This document shows positions 24,311-32,471 of a DNA stretch of 36,013 bases, piece after piece (position 1 is the first letter of the stretch; every line of letters begins with the position of its first letter). The notes below the pieces were generated by a model, which did not search any database, was not told the origin of the DNA, and saw nothing but the letters and a program-made list of their open reading frames with translations. Source of the stretch: Candidatus Hydrogenedentota bacterium (GTDB taxonomy: Bacteria > Hydrogenedentota > Hydrogenedentia > Hydrogenedentales > SLHB01); contig JACRLJ010000145.1 in the NCBI GenBank assembly GCA_016215105.1, forward strand, positions 2,782-38,794, written 5' to 3'. The position numbers were made by a program, and so were the translations under genes.

Positions 24311-24709
24311 CTACACGGGAGCTTGGTCTTCGGCCGAAGGAAGGTGGCGGCGGATTTGGGCCACCAATTCCGCAGGCGTAAACGGCTTAATCACCATGGT
24401 CACGGCGCCCGACCGCTTGCTGTGAGCGCGCGCGTCCATGGTGTGCGCGGAAGTCAGACAGACCACCGGAATCGCCTGCGTGAGCGGATTTGCCTTGAGT
24501 TGCTCACACACTTCATAGCCGCTCATCATCGGCATCATAATGTCGAGCAAGATCAAATCGGGCCTCTCGGCCTCCGCCAGGTCCAAAGCGCTAATGCCGT
24601 CGTACGCCCGCACGACTTCATAGCGTTCAGCCGTCAGTATCCGTTCGACCATGGTCACGACATCCGGTTCGTCATCCACCACCAGAATCTTAGAATTCGC
24701 CACGATCAC
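24311..24709 (-). CDS. Single-domain response regulator (receiver only)
   Basis: A 132-residue CheY-like receiver: acidic pocket VVDDEPD, phosphoacceptor Asp in LILLDIMMPMMSGYE, conserved Thr/Ser in VVCLTSAH, and Lys in VIKPFTPAEL. No output domain follows. Its start overlaps the PilZ gene's stop by 4 bp, so the two are coupled, and it probably works by protein contact with that PilZ partner or another protein. No kinase is adjacent in the same coupled pair; the sensor kinase 2 kb upstream on this strand is an option. Confidence 0.9.
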   Translation of the reverse strand: MIVANSKILVVDDEPDVVTMVERILTAERYEVVRAYDGISALDLAEAERPDLILLDIMMPMMSGYEVCEQLKANPLTQAIPVVCLTSAHTMDARAHSKRSGAVTMVIKPFTPAELVAQIRRHLPSAEDQAPV

Positions 24710-25164
24710 CCTCCCGTGCGTCGGCCACCACGATCTCCGACGGTGAAATCAATCGTATGCATACGGCTACGCCGCGTCAACAGGGGACGGCGGCGTTCAA
24801 TCCGGATCGGGCGAGATTCGGCGCGAGGAATCTCTTTGAGTTTGATGCGCACGCCAATATCTGTGAACCCATCGGCGTTCGGAATTACGCGCACCACCGC
24901 GCCCTCCAACGGTCCGGCCAAGGGAATCTCGAAGTCCTCATCCCGCATGAGCTGAATGCAGGCCGCTGTGCCCATTGGAAAATAATCGAGCATGCGAATG
25001 AGCATTCCAAACGGGTTGATGTCCATCACCACGCCCTGAAGCCGGTGTTCGGGAGCGTCCGCCGACCACACCAGGCATGCGCGGCAGGTCGGAGTCCGCC
25101 GCGCGATACGCCGTCCGCGGCGAAGTGAACGCTCGTCCACGCTGAAGAACATTTCGTCGGTCAT
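24706..25164 (-). CDS. PilZ-domain protein
   Basis: A 152-residue protein resembling a single PilZ beta-barrel. The Arg-rich opening RRGRRIARR (15-23) fits the RxxxR part of the c-di-GMP site, and MDINPFGMLIR (47-57) occupies the place of (D/N)xSxxG, here D-I-N-P-F-G with Pro where Ser is usual. Later strands GAVVRVIPNADGFTDIGVRI agree with the fold. It may bind c-di-GMP and relay the signal to motility, surface or receiver partners; weaker binding is possible given the altered motif. It is coupled to the receiver gene by a 4-bp overlap. Confidence 0.75.
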   Translation of the reverse strand: MTDEMFFSVDERSLRRGRRIARRTPTCRACLVWSADAPEHRLQGVVMDINPFGMLIRMLDYFPMGTAACIQLMRDEDFEIPLAGPLEGAVVRVIPNADGFTDIGVRIKLKEIPRAESRPIRIERRRPLLTRRSRMHTIDFTVGDRGGRRTGG

Positions 25165-25333
25165 TCGGCCATCCTACTCCGGTCCGGCGGCACAGGGACG
25201 AACAGTCGGAAACGGCGCGCGGGACATACAAGCATCCGCCTCGGCGACACGATACCCGGAACACACCCGCCTTGCCCATACCAAAGTAACCAAACACCGC
25301 TTCAATTGTCCAGTAGCTCAATTCTGCTTCAGA

Positions 25334-26707
25334 CTACTTGGGCTGCTCGCGCCGGTCAATTTCGTGTTTCTTGAGCCGGTATTGCAGAGTTTTGTACGTT
25401 AATCCCAGCAATTCCGCCGCTTCTTTGATTCGGCCACCCGACCGCTGAAGCGCCTGGCGAATCAAGTCCTCCTCCAGATCCTCCAGAATGATCCCGCCCG
25501 CGGGAAGTTTGAAGTCTCCGCTTTCCACGATAGTGTGTTCGCGCAATTTCTCCGGCAGATCCTCCACCGACACCACGTCGCGGTCGCACAAGATAAACAG
25601 TTGTTCGAGCGTGTTCTCCAGTTCGCGAACGTTTCCGGGCCACCGGTACCGCCGCATTACCTCGATTACGTCGGCCCCCACCGAAGGAGAAGGCCGCCCC
25701 AGCCGCTTGGCAAGCTTTTCCCGGAAATGTTTCACCAGCAGGGGTAGATCTTGGCTCCGCGAGCGAAGCGGGGGTAATGGAACCGGCAAAACGTCAAGCC
25801 GGAAATAGAGATCCTCGCGAAACTCGCCATCGTCCACCAGCTTCCGCAAGTTTCGATTAGTCGCCGCTACAACACGGACGTCCACCGTGCGTTGTTGCGA
25901 CGAACCCACGCGCTCGACCACACCGTCCTGAAGCACGCGCAACAGCTTGGCCTGGCTGTCCAGGCGCATGTCGCCGATTTCATCCAGGAACAACGTTCCA
26001 CCATTTGCCACCTCGAACTTACCTTGCCGGCTGGCTTCGGCTCCGGTAAAGGCACCCTTCTCGTGTCCGAACAACTCACTCTCGACCAAGCTGTCGGGAA
26101 TGGCGGCGCAATTCACCACAATAAACGGCTTGGCCTTGCGAGGGCCGGAAAAGTGAATGTGCCGCGCCACCAATTCCTTTCCGGTCCCGGATTCGCCCTG
26201 GATGAGGACGGTGCTGTTGACCGTTACCGCGCGCCGCACCACATCGAAGACTTTCTGCATCGCAGGGCTCTCGCCAATGATGTTCCCCAATGACACCGAA
26301 ACGCTGACCAACTCGCGCAGGGACTTGTTCTCGCGCCGAAGATCGCCACGTTCGAGCGCCTTGGCCGCTACGATCAGCAATTCTTCCTTGTCGAATGGTT
26401 TCGCAAGGTAGTCACAGGCGCCCTCTTTCATCGCGGCGACGGCGGTCTCAACAGTTGCGAATGCCGTCATGACCACGACTTCCGTCTCCGGGCGCAACCG
26501 CTTTGCCTGCCGCAACAGTTCAAGACCGTCCATACCGGTCATACGCATGTCGGTAACCAACAGGTCGTAGTCGTCCGCGCGCATCGACTCGATGGCGTCG
26601 TCGCCTGATGCGCAAGCTCGAACGGAATACCCCGCTTGCGTGAGAATATCGCTAATGATTTCCCGCTGAATCTGATCGTCTTCCGTGATGATAATTCTGG
26701 GTTTCAT
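25334..26707 (-). CDS. NtrC-family sigma-54-dependent response regulator
   Basis: A 457-residue regulator of standard layout. Receiver 1-120 has Asp53 (LLVTDMRMTG) and Lys103 (LAKPFDKEE). The AAA+ domain (~140-370) holds Walker A GESGTGKE (171-178), GAFTGA (218-223, the sigma-54 contact), Walker B GGTLFLDEIGDM and the R-finger segment. The C-terminal Fis-type helix-turn-helix is at ~415-450 (GRIKEAAELLGLTYKTLQYRL). It should open sigma-54 promoters after phosphorylation by the kinase whose gene overlaps it by 4 bp. I found no convincing -24/-12 site in this window, so targets lie elsewhere. Confidence 0.95.
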   Translation of the reverse strand: MKPRIIITEDDQIQREIISDILTQAGYSVRACASGDDAIESMRADDYDLLVTDMRMTGMDGLELLRQAKRLRPETEVVVMTAFATVETAVAAMKEGACDYLAKPFDKEELLIVAAKALERGDLRRENKSLRELVSVSVSLGNIIGESPAMQKVFDVVRRAVTVNSTVLIQGESGTGKELVARHIHFSGPRKAKPFIVVNCAAIPDSLVESELFGHEKGAFTGAEASRQGKFEVANGGTLFLDEIGDMRLDSQAKLLRVLQDGVVERVGSSQQRTVDVRVVAATNRNLRKLVDDGEFREDLYFRLDVLPVPLPPLRSRSQDLPLLVKHFREKLAKRLGRPSPSVGADVIEVMRRYRWPGNVRELENTLEQLFILCDRDVVSVEDLPEKLREHTIVESGDFKLPAGGIILEDLEEDLIRQALQRSGGRIKEAAELLGLTYKTLQYRLKKHEIDRREQPK

Positions 26708-28101
26708 GCCATCCTCTTGTCTAATGGCAACTTAATCAGCACCTGACACCCTTGACCGTCCGCTCCGCTCAGTTGAATTGCTCCGCCGTGTTCCTCGACG
26801 ATACCACGGGTGATCGAAAGCCCCAGACCGGTTCCAGTGGCTTTGGTTGTAAAATAAGGGTCGAAAGCATGTTCTGACACATCCTTAGACAGCCCCGGCC
26901 CGTCGTCTCGAATCTCGATCTCGCAGGTGGTCTCCGTCAACCGCGAAAACAGGCGGACGCGTCCTTCCTTGGGGCAGGCTTCCAGCGCATTGATCAGGAC
27001 ATTCAGAATCGCCCGGGTCCACTGTTTCGGGTCCAGCATTAATATCGTTTCCCCCGCTCGCAGTTCCGCTGTCAGGCGGACCTCGCGGGCTTCGGCGTCC
27101 GGTTGTACCAGCCGAACGCATTCGTCGAGCAATCCGTCGATCTTGCTTGGCTCCGGACGCAACTCACGCTCTTTCGCCAAAGAAAGAAACCCGGACACAA
27201 TCTCCTCCAGACGGTCCACCTCATTCCGTATGGTCCGCACGTGAAGCGCCGCCTGCTCTCCGTCCGGAAGACTATCGAGGTGATCCAGCGTGTGACTGGA
27301 CAACAGCTTAATCGAGTTCAGCGGATTACGGATGTCGTGCGCGACTCCCGCCGCGAGGGTCCCGATGGCCGTAAGCCGCTGCGCCTGGCGCAAGTTCGCT
27401 TCGACGATCTCCTTGTCGCGTAATGACGCCACCATCTTGTTAAACGTTCGTTCAAGAGCCCGGATTTCCCCGGCGCTCTTGCGAACCACCACGTTGCGCA
27501 AGGTCCCTTCACTGATTTGCGCGCACGATTCCGAGAGCTCTCCCAGCGGACGGAGTAAACGGCCTATGAAATACACCATCAATCCCAGGGTGACGAGGAA
27601 CCCGAGAACCAGAAGCATCAGATACCTGTTCGTCAACGCCCCAAACAGGAGAGTCTGAGATGCAATGGTGATCTGCGCCCTGGCATGGATCATTTGTCGA
27701 TTTGGATAGTCGACGAACACGTCTATTATCTTGGTAATCTTACCGCCATCCCGAAACTCGATGGTGTTCTTTTTCGGCTGCATGGGGTCGGCGGGCTCCT
27801 CCAGTTTCAGCTCGATTTCTTGATCGGGATTTCCTTCCTTCATCACCCGAGCCACTTCATCAAGTGAGGCGGTGGGGTTCTTGTCCAGATAAAACTGGAT
27901 ACTGTCGGCGATGCCTTGGGTTTGCAGGTCCATTTGCTGTTTGATTTCGTGAAACAAATAGCGGGAAGACATCTCGACCATACCAAGCAAAAGGACCAGC
28001 AGAACACCGCACAGCACGAGAATGCGAGTCACGAGTGAGTCATACCAGGGAATCTTCGGACCGGCTGCTGGCGCGCTACGTACTGTGGAAGATGTGTGCA
28101 T
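26704..28101 (-). CDS. Membrane sensor histidine kinase
   Basis: A 465-residue kinase with two membrane helices (~22-43 and ~160-180) enclosing a ~110-residue periplasmic sensor, followed by a HAMP-like linker (~181-235). HisKA has phosphoacceptor His255 in GVAHDIRNPLNS; the ATPase shows the N box near NVLINALEA (367-375), DDGPGL (399-404), the F box FDPYFTTK and GTGLGLSI (423-430). The sensor is charged and gives no ligand clue. It is coupled to the NtrC-type regulator by ATGA overlap, so the pair forms one two-component system. The uracil-DNA glycosylase gene ends 34 bp upstream on the same strand. Confidence 0.94.
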   Translation of the reverse strand: MHTSSTVRSAPAAGPKIPWYDSLVTRILVLCGVLLVLLLGMVEMSSRYLFHEIKQQMDLQTQGIADSIQFYLDKNPTASLDEVARVMKEGNPDQEIELKLEEPADPMQPKKNTIEFRDGGKITKIIDVFVDYPNRQMIHARAQITIASQTLLFGALTNRYLMLLVLGFLVTLGLMVYFIGRLLRPLGELSESCAQISEGTLRNVVVRKSAGEIRALERTFNKMVASLRDKEIVEANLRQAQRLTAIGTLAAGVAHDIRNPLNSIKLLSSHTLDHLDSLPDGEQAALHVRTIRNEVDRLEEIVSGFLSLAKERELRPEPSKIDGLLDECVRLVQPDAEAREVRLTAELRAGETILMLDPKQWTRAILNVLINALEACPKEGRVRLFSRLTETTCEIEIRDDGPGLSKDVSEHAFDPYFTTKATGTGLGLSITRGIVEEHGGAIQLSGADGQGCQVLIKLPLDKRMA

Positions 28102-28135
28102 CGTGAGAAATCAATACTGGCATTATCGCGCGGTT

Positions 28136-28894
28136 TCACAGCGTCACCGAACCGTCAAGGACTTTCATCACTTCTTGCACGTCCGCCCACGTCTTGGCCT
28201 TGTCTTCGGGGTTCCGAAGCAGATAGGCGGGGTGGTACGTCACCCGAAGCGGAATCCCGTGGTACGTGTGCCATTTCCCTCGCAGGCGCCCGACGGTATC
28301 TGTTGTTTTCAGGAGAGACTGGGCCGCGTATAAGCCCAGCGCGCATATCACCTTAGGTTGGATCAGTTCCAACTGCCGGATTAGGTACGGCTCACACTGT
28401 TCCACTTCAGCCGGCGTGGGATTGCGGTTCTCGGGAGGCCGGCACTTCAGAACGTTGCAGATGTACACGTCACTGCGATTCATCTTCATGCCCTTGACGA
28501 TGATATCCGTCAACAGCTGCCCCGCCCGGCCGACGAAGGGAACGCCCTGGCGGTCCTCGTCACCACCGGGCGCCTCTCCCACAAACACCAGTCTTGCATA
28601 CGGAGAACCGTCGGAGAAGACCGTCTGGGTGCGTGTCTCGCAAAGACCACACTTCTGGCACGCTCGCACTGTGTCCGCCAACGCCTTAAGATCGGCTGTC
28701 CGCGGATCGCCCTGCTCGTCCGCGGAATCCTCCGCGGCCATGCCGACCGGCTCGGTTGTGGTCCTTGCGCCAACAGACTCCAGAAGAGCCGCCACCTCCG
28801 GCGACACGTTGATCGTTCGGCCGTTGCGAGACGCCTGTTTTGCCAGCGCCATCGTCTCGTCTAAAGCAGCCTGCCAAACCTCGGAAGGGGTCAT
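28136..28894 (-). CDS. Family 4 uracil-DNA glycosylase (Fe-S type)
   Basis: A 252-residue protein from ATG 28894, which has GGAG eight nt upstream; in-frame ATG 28936 is possible and would still clear the preceding gene. The N-terminal ~70 residues are variable. The Fe-S cluster cysteines are in RACQKCGLC (78-85), NVLKCRPPENRNP (Cys151) and EQCEPY (Cys167). The active-site motif FVGEAPGGDEDRQGVPFVGRAGQLL (104-128) and the HPAYLLRNP motif mark family 4/UDGa. It removes uracil from DNA, including from deaminated cytosine, to start base-excision repair. It sits between a glycosyltransferase gene and a two-component system with short gaps, probably one transcript. Confidence 0.92.
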   Translation of the reverse strand: MTPSEVWQAALDETMALAKQASRNGRTINVSPEVAALLESVGARTTTEPVGMAAEDSADEQGDPRTADLKALADTVRACQKCGLCETRTQTVFSDGSPYARLVFVGEAPGGDEDRQGVPFVGRAGQLLTDIIVKGMKMNRSDVYICNVLKCRPPENRNPTPAEVEQCEPYLIRQLELIQPKVICALGLYAAQSLLKTTDTVGRLRGKWHTYHGIPLRVTYHPAYLLRNPEDKAKTWADVQEVMKVLDGSVTL

Positions 28895-28952
28895 TCCAAG
28901 CACTCCAATACACTCATTTTCCGGTAATTCTACCATGGAGGCCGCGCACTGT

Positions 28953-30056
28953 TCACGATGCACGGACGACGCGCAGGTAGACATCCTCAATCGCACGGGC
29001 AGACTCTGCCGGGTTGTGAAATCGTTCGCTCGCGGCGCGGGCGTTGGCGCCGAAGCGTCTGCGCTGTTCCGGATTCGCCAGAAGTTCGAGTACCGCTGCC
29101 GCGAATCGGTCTTCGTCGTTGTCGCGTACAACAAGGCCGGATTGGCCGTGAGTGAGCGGGTGGGCCGCGCTGGAACAGGCCACGATGGCCTTTCCGGCCG
29201 CCATGGCGTTCACAAGCTTGATAGGATAGCCGCTCCACGAGACTCGCGGACAGACAAACACACAATCACACGCAAGAGCGGCCCGCAGCGTATCGAGATC
29301 GGGCGCGGACACCGTTTCCGCTCCCGTGATTCGCCGGGCGTCGGCGGATATGACTCGAAGGCGGGCGCCAGGCGCCGTGGCGCACACCCGGTCCATGACA
29401 CGAAGAAGAAAGGGCAGGTTCTGATATGCGTCGAGATTGCCGGCATATACCACCGGGGGAATCTCGTCTTCTACACAAGTGCAATTGTGCGGCCACGACT
29501 CGAGGAATGGAGCAATCACGCTGATACGGTCGCCGGCGCACCCGCAAGACACCAAGTAGTCCGCCAAACGCTGGTGCGGGGCGATGATATGGTCCGCGCG
29601 GCGCGGCAGAACTCGATCTAAGCGCGAACCAAGTCTCTCCGCCCAAGGCGCGCGCCGGAAGTAGTACGGCAGTTCGTCCGCCAAGGCGTTGTGCGCGTGG
29701 TACACGATGGGCCGGGCGCGCGCCAGCAGCGCCACGAGCAGCCCCTCGTAATTGTGCGCATGAACAACCTGAATTCCGTGTGTCCGGATGACCCGCCGCA
29801 ACGTGATGGACAACGCGAGGTCAAGCGGGGGCTTTGCGAAAGATGGGCCGGCGGTTGTCTTCCGCGCGCCTGGAATTCGGACGCACCGGTGGATGGGCAG
29901 GCCTGTTGTATCTTCGCCTATCCCGTATCCGTAGACCACAAGGCGCACTTCGTGACCGCGCTGGGCGAGGGCCAGAGCCGTTTCACGAAGCAGCGCCTGG
30001 GAGCCTTGGGGAACCGGGTAAGGGCACGCCCCAACCATCGCAATGCGGAAACTCAT
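28953..30056 (-). CDS. Glycosyltransferase family 4 protein
   Basis: A 367-residue GT-B enzyme. The N-terminal lobe starts MVGACPYPVPQGSQALLRETALALAQRGHEV with the Gly-rich donor-side loop; IQVVHAHNYEGLL and IVYHAHNAL follow. The C-terminal lobe shows VVYAGNLDAYQNL, a PDLDTLRAALACDCVFVCP segment and YPIKLVNAMAAGKAIVACSSAA with the catalytic region. It likely transfers a sugar from a nucleotide donor onto a lipid or surface glycan in the cytoplasm. It overlaps the upstream phosphodiesterase gene by 4 bp, so the two enzymes probably work in one surface-glycan pathway. Confidence 0.9.
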   Translation of the reverse strand: MSFRIAMVGACPYPVPQGSQALLRETALALAQRGHEVRLVVYGYGIGEDTTGLPIHRCVRIPGARKTTAGPSFAKPPLDLALSITLRRVIRTHGIQVVHAHNYEGLLVALLARARPIVYHAHNALADELPYYFRRAPWAERLGSRLDRVLPRRADHIIAPHQRLADYLVSCGCAGDRISVIAPFLESWPHNCTCVEDEIPPVVYAGNLDAYQNLPFLLRVMDRVCATAPGARLRVISADARRITGAETVSAPDLDTLRAALACDCVFVCPRVSWSGYPIKLVNAMAAGKAIVACSSAAHPLTHGQSGLVVRDNDEDRFAAAVLELLANPEQRRRFGANARAASERFHNPAESARAIEDVYLRVVRAS

Positions 30057-31639
30057 TCGTAGTACCCCAGACTTCTCAAACGATCCTCAATGGCGCGTTC
30101 CTCGGATTGGGAGTAGGGCCGGGGCGGCGGCAGCGCAAGGCCAGTCACCGCGCTCGGCCCGACCTGTCCGACCTGTCCGATCAGTCCGATGCCATCCATG
30201 GCCGGCGCGGGAACACCCAACGCCTCCAGCACCGTCGGGGCGATGTCTTCCAGCCTCGCTTGTTGCGTAGATGCCGGTTTGGAGAGAAACAGGACTCCCG
30301 TGGGACGGTGATTCCCGTTCATACCACGCTCTTTGCCCCCCACGTACTCGTCGGGGCCGACGCGGCGGAACGCCGGTCCGCCGCGGCTCCGTAGGCATGA
30401 ATGTGAATAGCCCTGTTCGAGGGCCAGTTCGAGGATGATGTCCGGCGCACGTTCTATGTGGGGGCCTTGGTAGAGTTCCTCGCGCCGCCATGCCCGGTGT
30501 ATCACCGGCCACGATTCGAGTTCGTGGCACAACTCATCACAGAAGCGCCCGTAATCGTCCCCGGCAACCTGCCCGTCTGGCTCGCGTCCTCGCAAATTCA
30601 CGCGAAGGGATGGGAAGTAGTTCAATTCCTCCGACCAGGCCCGGGTATGAGCCCAATCAATGCCCCCAAACCGGGAACGGCTCTCTGCCCGCGCGGCAAG
30701 CCCGCCCAGGCGACGGAATAGGGCTCCTTTCCAGCCGTCCGGAACATAGCGCAGCGCCATCGCCTTGAGCCACGAATCGTGCGATGGCGTAAACCGCAGA
30801 TACCCCTTTTCGGCCAGCCAATTATTCAGGTGTACGACACCCGTGCCGGCGCCGCCGAAGCCGTGGTCGGACACCACCCCAATGGTGGTTCCCGGTCCGG
30901 CCGCGGCCATCAGACGTCCCACGGCTACGTCCAGCCGCGCATAGACATCGCGGATCGCGTGGGAATGGCCCGGCGCATGCCGGGGCGAATTCAGGTCGTG
31001 AAACATCCAGAAATGATGCGATACGGTATCCGACTCGCCGAACACGACCATGAAGAAGTCCCACGGTTCCTTTTCTAGCAGCGAGAGCGCGATTCGCTCC
31101 TTCGTGGCAATTCCGTCGAGTAGCTTTGGCAGGACCCTGTCGTGCCATCCTGGACCAATATGAGTCTCTTGGAAATCCGCAAAGCGCCAGCCGCGCACTT
31201 CCGGGTAGACTGATTCGGGATACACAAACGACCGGTCTATCGCGGTGCAAACGGGCGAATCGAAACCGGAGACCAGGATCCCGTTCACAGGCCCGGGAGG
31301 ATACGTACCGGGAACGCCTAGAACGCAGACCCTCTTTCCGGCGTCAGATAGGATGTTCCAGAGCGCGGGCGCCTTCCGGTCAGTGGCGTTGACGAAACGC
31401 AACTCGTATTTGCCGCGAGGAATCTCCGTGAAGTCGAATACCCCGTGACGGCCTGGATTCACGCCAGTGACGCAGGTGGTCCATGCCGGAAACGTGGCGG
31501 GGGGCGTCGTGCTGGCGCAGGGCAGGATACTCCCCTGTTCCCGAAGCGCGGCAAGATGAGGCAGGCGTCCTTCCTCCATCCACGCTTCGACTAAACTGGG
31601 CTCGGCGCCATCCAGGCCGACCAAAAGAAAGCGGCTCAT
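30053..31639 (-). CDS. Alkaline phosphatase superfamily phosphodiesterase/nucleotide pyrophosphatase
   Basis: A 528-residue protein from ATG 31639. Metal-binding Asp10 is in LLVGLDGAEP; the nucleophile Thr lies in TTPPATFPAWTT (~44-55); further ligands follow in FGESDTVSHHFW and VVSDHGFG. The C-terminus ends SEERAIEDRLRSLGYYE, typical of large type I phosphodiesterase/AlkP-like proteins in environmental bacteria. The substrate could be a nucleotide sugar, phospho-glycan or phospholipid headgroup. No signal peptide is seen, so cytoplasmic. Its partner by 4-bp overlap is a glycosyltransferase. A -10 box seven bases before the ATG and no ribosome site suggest a leaderless mRNA. Confidence 0.86.
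   Translation of the reverse strand: MSRFLLVGLDGAEPSLVEAWMEEGRLPHLAALREQGSILPCASTTPPATFPAWTTCVTGVNPGRHGVFDFTEIPRGKYELRFVNATDRKAPALWNILSDAGKRVCVLGVPGTYPPGPVNGILVSGFDSPVCTAIDRSFVYPESVYPEVRGWRFADFQETHIGPGWHDRVLPKLLDGIATKERIALSLLEKEPWDFFMVVFGESDTVSHHFWMFHDLNSPRHAPGHSHAIRDVYARLDVAVGRLMAAAGPGTTIGVVSDHGFGGAGTGVVHLNNWLAEKGYLRFTPSHDSWLKAMALRYVPDGWKGALFRRLGGLAARAESRSRFGGIDWAHTRAWSEELNYFPSLRVNLRGREPDGQVAGDDYGRFCDELCHELESWPVIHRAWRREELYQGPHIERAPDIILELALEQGYSHSCLRSRGGPAFRRVGPDEYVGGKERGMNGNHRPTGVLFLSKPASTQQARLEDIAPTVLEALGVPAPAMDGIGLIGQVGQVGPSAVTGLALPPPRPYSQSEERAIEDRLRSLGYYE
30161..30190. repeat. 9-bp tandem array inside the phosphodiesterase gene
   Basis: GACCTGTCC occurs twice, then GATCAGTCC, in register with codons; on the coding strand it yields the repeating IGQVGQVG peptide near the C-terminus. 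Being a multiple of three, gain or loss of units keeps the frame. Confidence 0.65.
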
Positions 31640-31646
31640 GGGTCCG

Positions 31647-31652
31647 ATTGTA
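31647..31652 (-). promoter_or_regulatory. Extended -10 box giving a leaderless phosphodiesterase mRNA
   Basis: On the minus strand TGCTACAAT ends at 31647, and the ATG is at 31639, seven bases on, which is where transcription should begin. No ribosome site fits in between. The same TGCTACAAT precedes the Xre gene. A -35 box is not evident, as is usual for extended -10 promoters. Confidence 0.55.
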
Positions 31653-32176
31653 GCATTGCGGAGAGGAAACGAAGACGCAATTGAAGGTGTATGGCACGAA
31701 GGGAAGCTCAAGAGTCGGGGAACTCGCGGACAAAGTACGGGAACTATCGGCGGGTCCGTCTTCCCAGCACGAGGCCAAATACAGAGAGAACCCCATCCAC
31801 GAATGCTTGAATGCCATCGAAGAAGACCGCGCAGGAGGCCTTCGCTGAAGGCGCCTCTTTCCGCATATGGCTGATTCCGCTCATCCGTCGATCCCGCTTG
31901 TGTTTCCGCTAACATCAAAACGCGAACACGTTGTAACCATACCTACCACTCGAAGGCTTAGGCGTTACAGGTCAGACTGCGCCGCGCCACTATACGTTTC
32001 ACCGCGGCGTCCTGCTTTGCCGCGACCGTATGCCTCTTGAATACACGGGGGAGTCGGAAAGTTCCACGCGGACATTGACAAGACGCGGGCGAGTGCGAGG
32101 GAGGGCGGTTATCCTCAACCGCCGCATGAACTCTTGGTAGGCGCTCTCAGATAGCAATGACGCCAGATCAAGTCTT
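31653..32176. other. Gene-free stretch upstream of the phosphodiesterase
   Basis: No frame here has family motifs or a plausible ribosome site. One clean hairpin is seen, GGCGGTT (32104-32110) with AACCGCC (32117-32123). I see nothing else I can name. Confidence 0.4.
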
Positions 32177-32412
32177 GAAGCGCTGAAAGGGCCGCCTATA
32201 CCAGCCCAGCGCAGTGTCCTGGGAAATAGGATCCAAATCGTGCGAGCCCTGAAAGGGCGTGCTATTGGAACGCTTCAATGGCGCGATTTCACAGGCATGC
32301 AGACGCCGCTGACAAAGTAGCAGTGCGCCCTCTCTGGGCTTTCGTTGTCACGGTTACGTGTTCCCAGGGCGTTGCCCTGGGCTGCGATAGTCTGGCCCCT
32401 TCAGGGCCGTAG
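32177..32412. repeat. Inverted pair of ~50-bp hairpin repeat units
   Basis: A unit at 32361-32412 (plus) begins TTCCCAGGGCGTTGCCCTGG and ends with CCTTCAGGGCC; inside is the perfect stem CCCAGGGC/GCCCTGGG (32363-32381). A related unit lies inverted at 32177-32225, with a partial tail copy at 32243-32266 (CCCTGAAAGGGC). Such CCCAGGGC...GCCCTGGG...CCCTTCAGGG units recur between genes in planctomycete-like genomes. They are non-coding and probably spread by transposase or gene conversion. Confidence 0.68.
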
Positions 32413-32471
32413 GACTACACTCTCGTAACACGGTGGCGGCAGACAACTCTCCGGCTATACTCACCGGCTAT

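Noticed and set aside
28102-28135. Sigma-54 promoter near the NtrC-type system
   Set aside because: TGGCAT occurs in the gap but without TTGC at the needed spacing; no other -24/-12 match was seen in intergenic DNA.
28266-29621. 451-codon plus-strand open frame
   Set aside because: It lies across the Fe-S uracil-DNA glycosylase and glycosyltransferase genes, both with convincing motifs on the minus strand.
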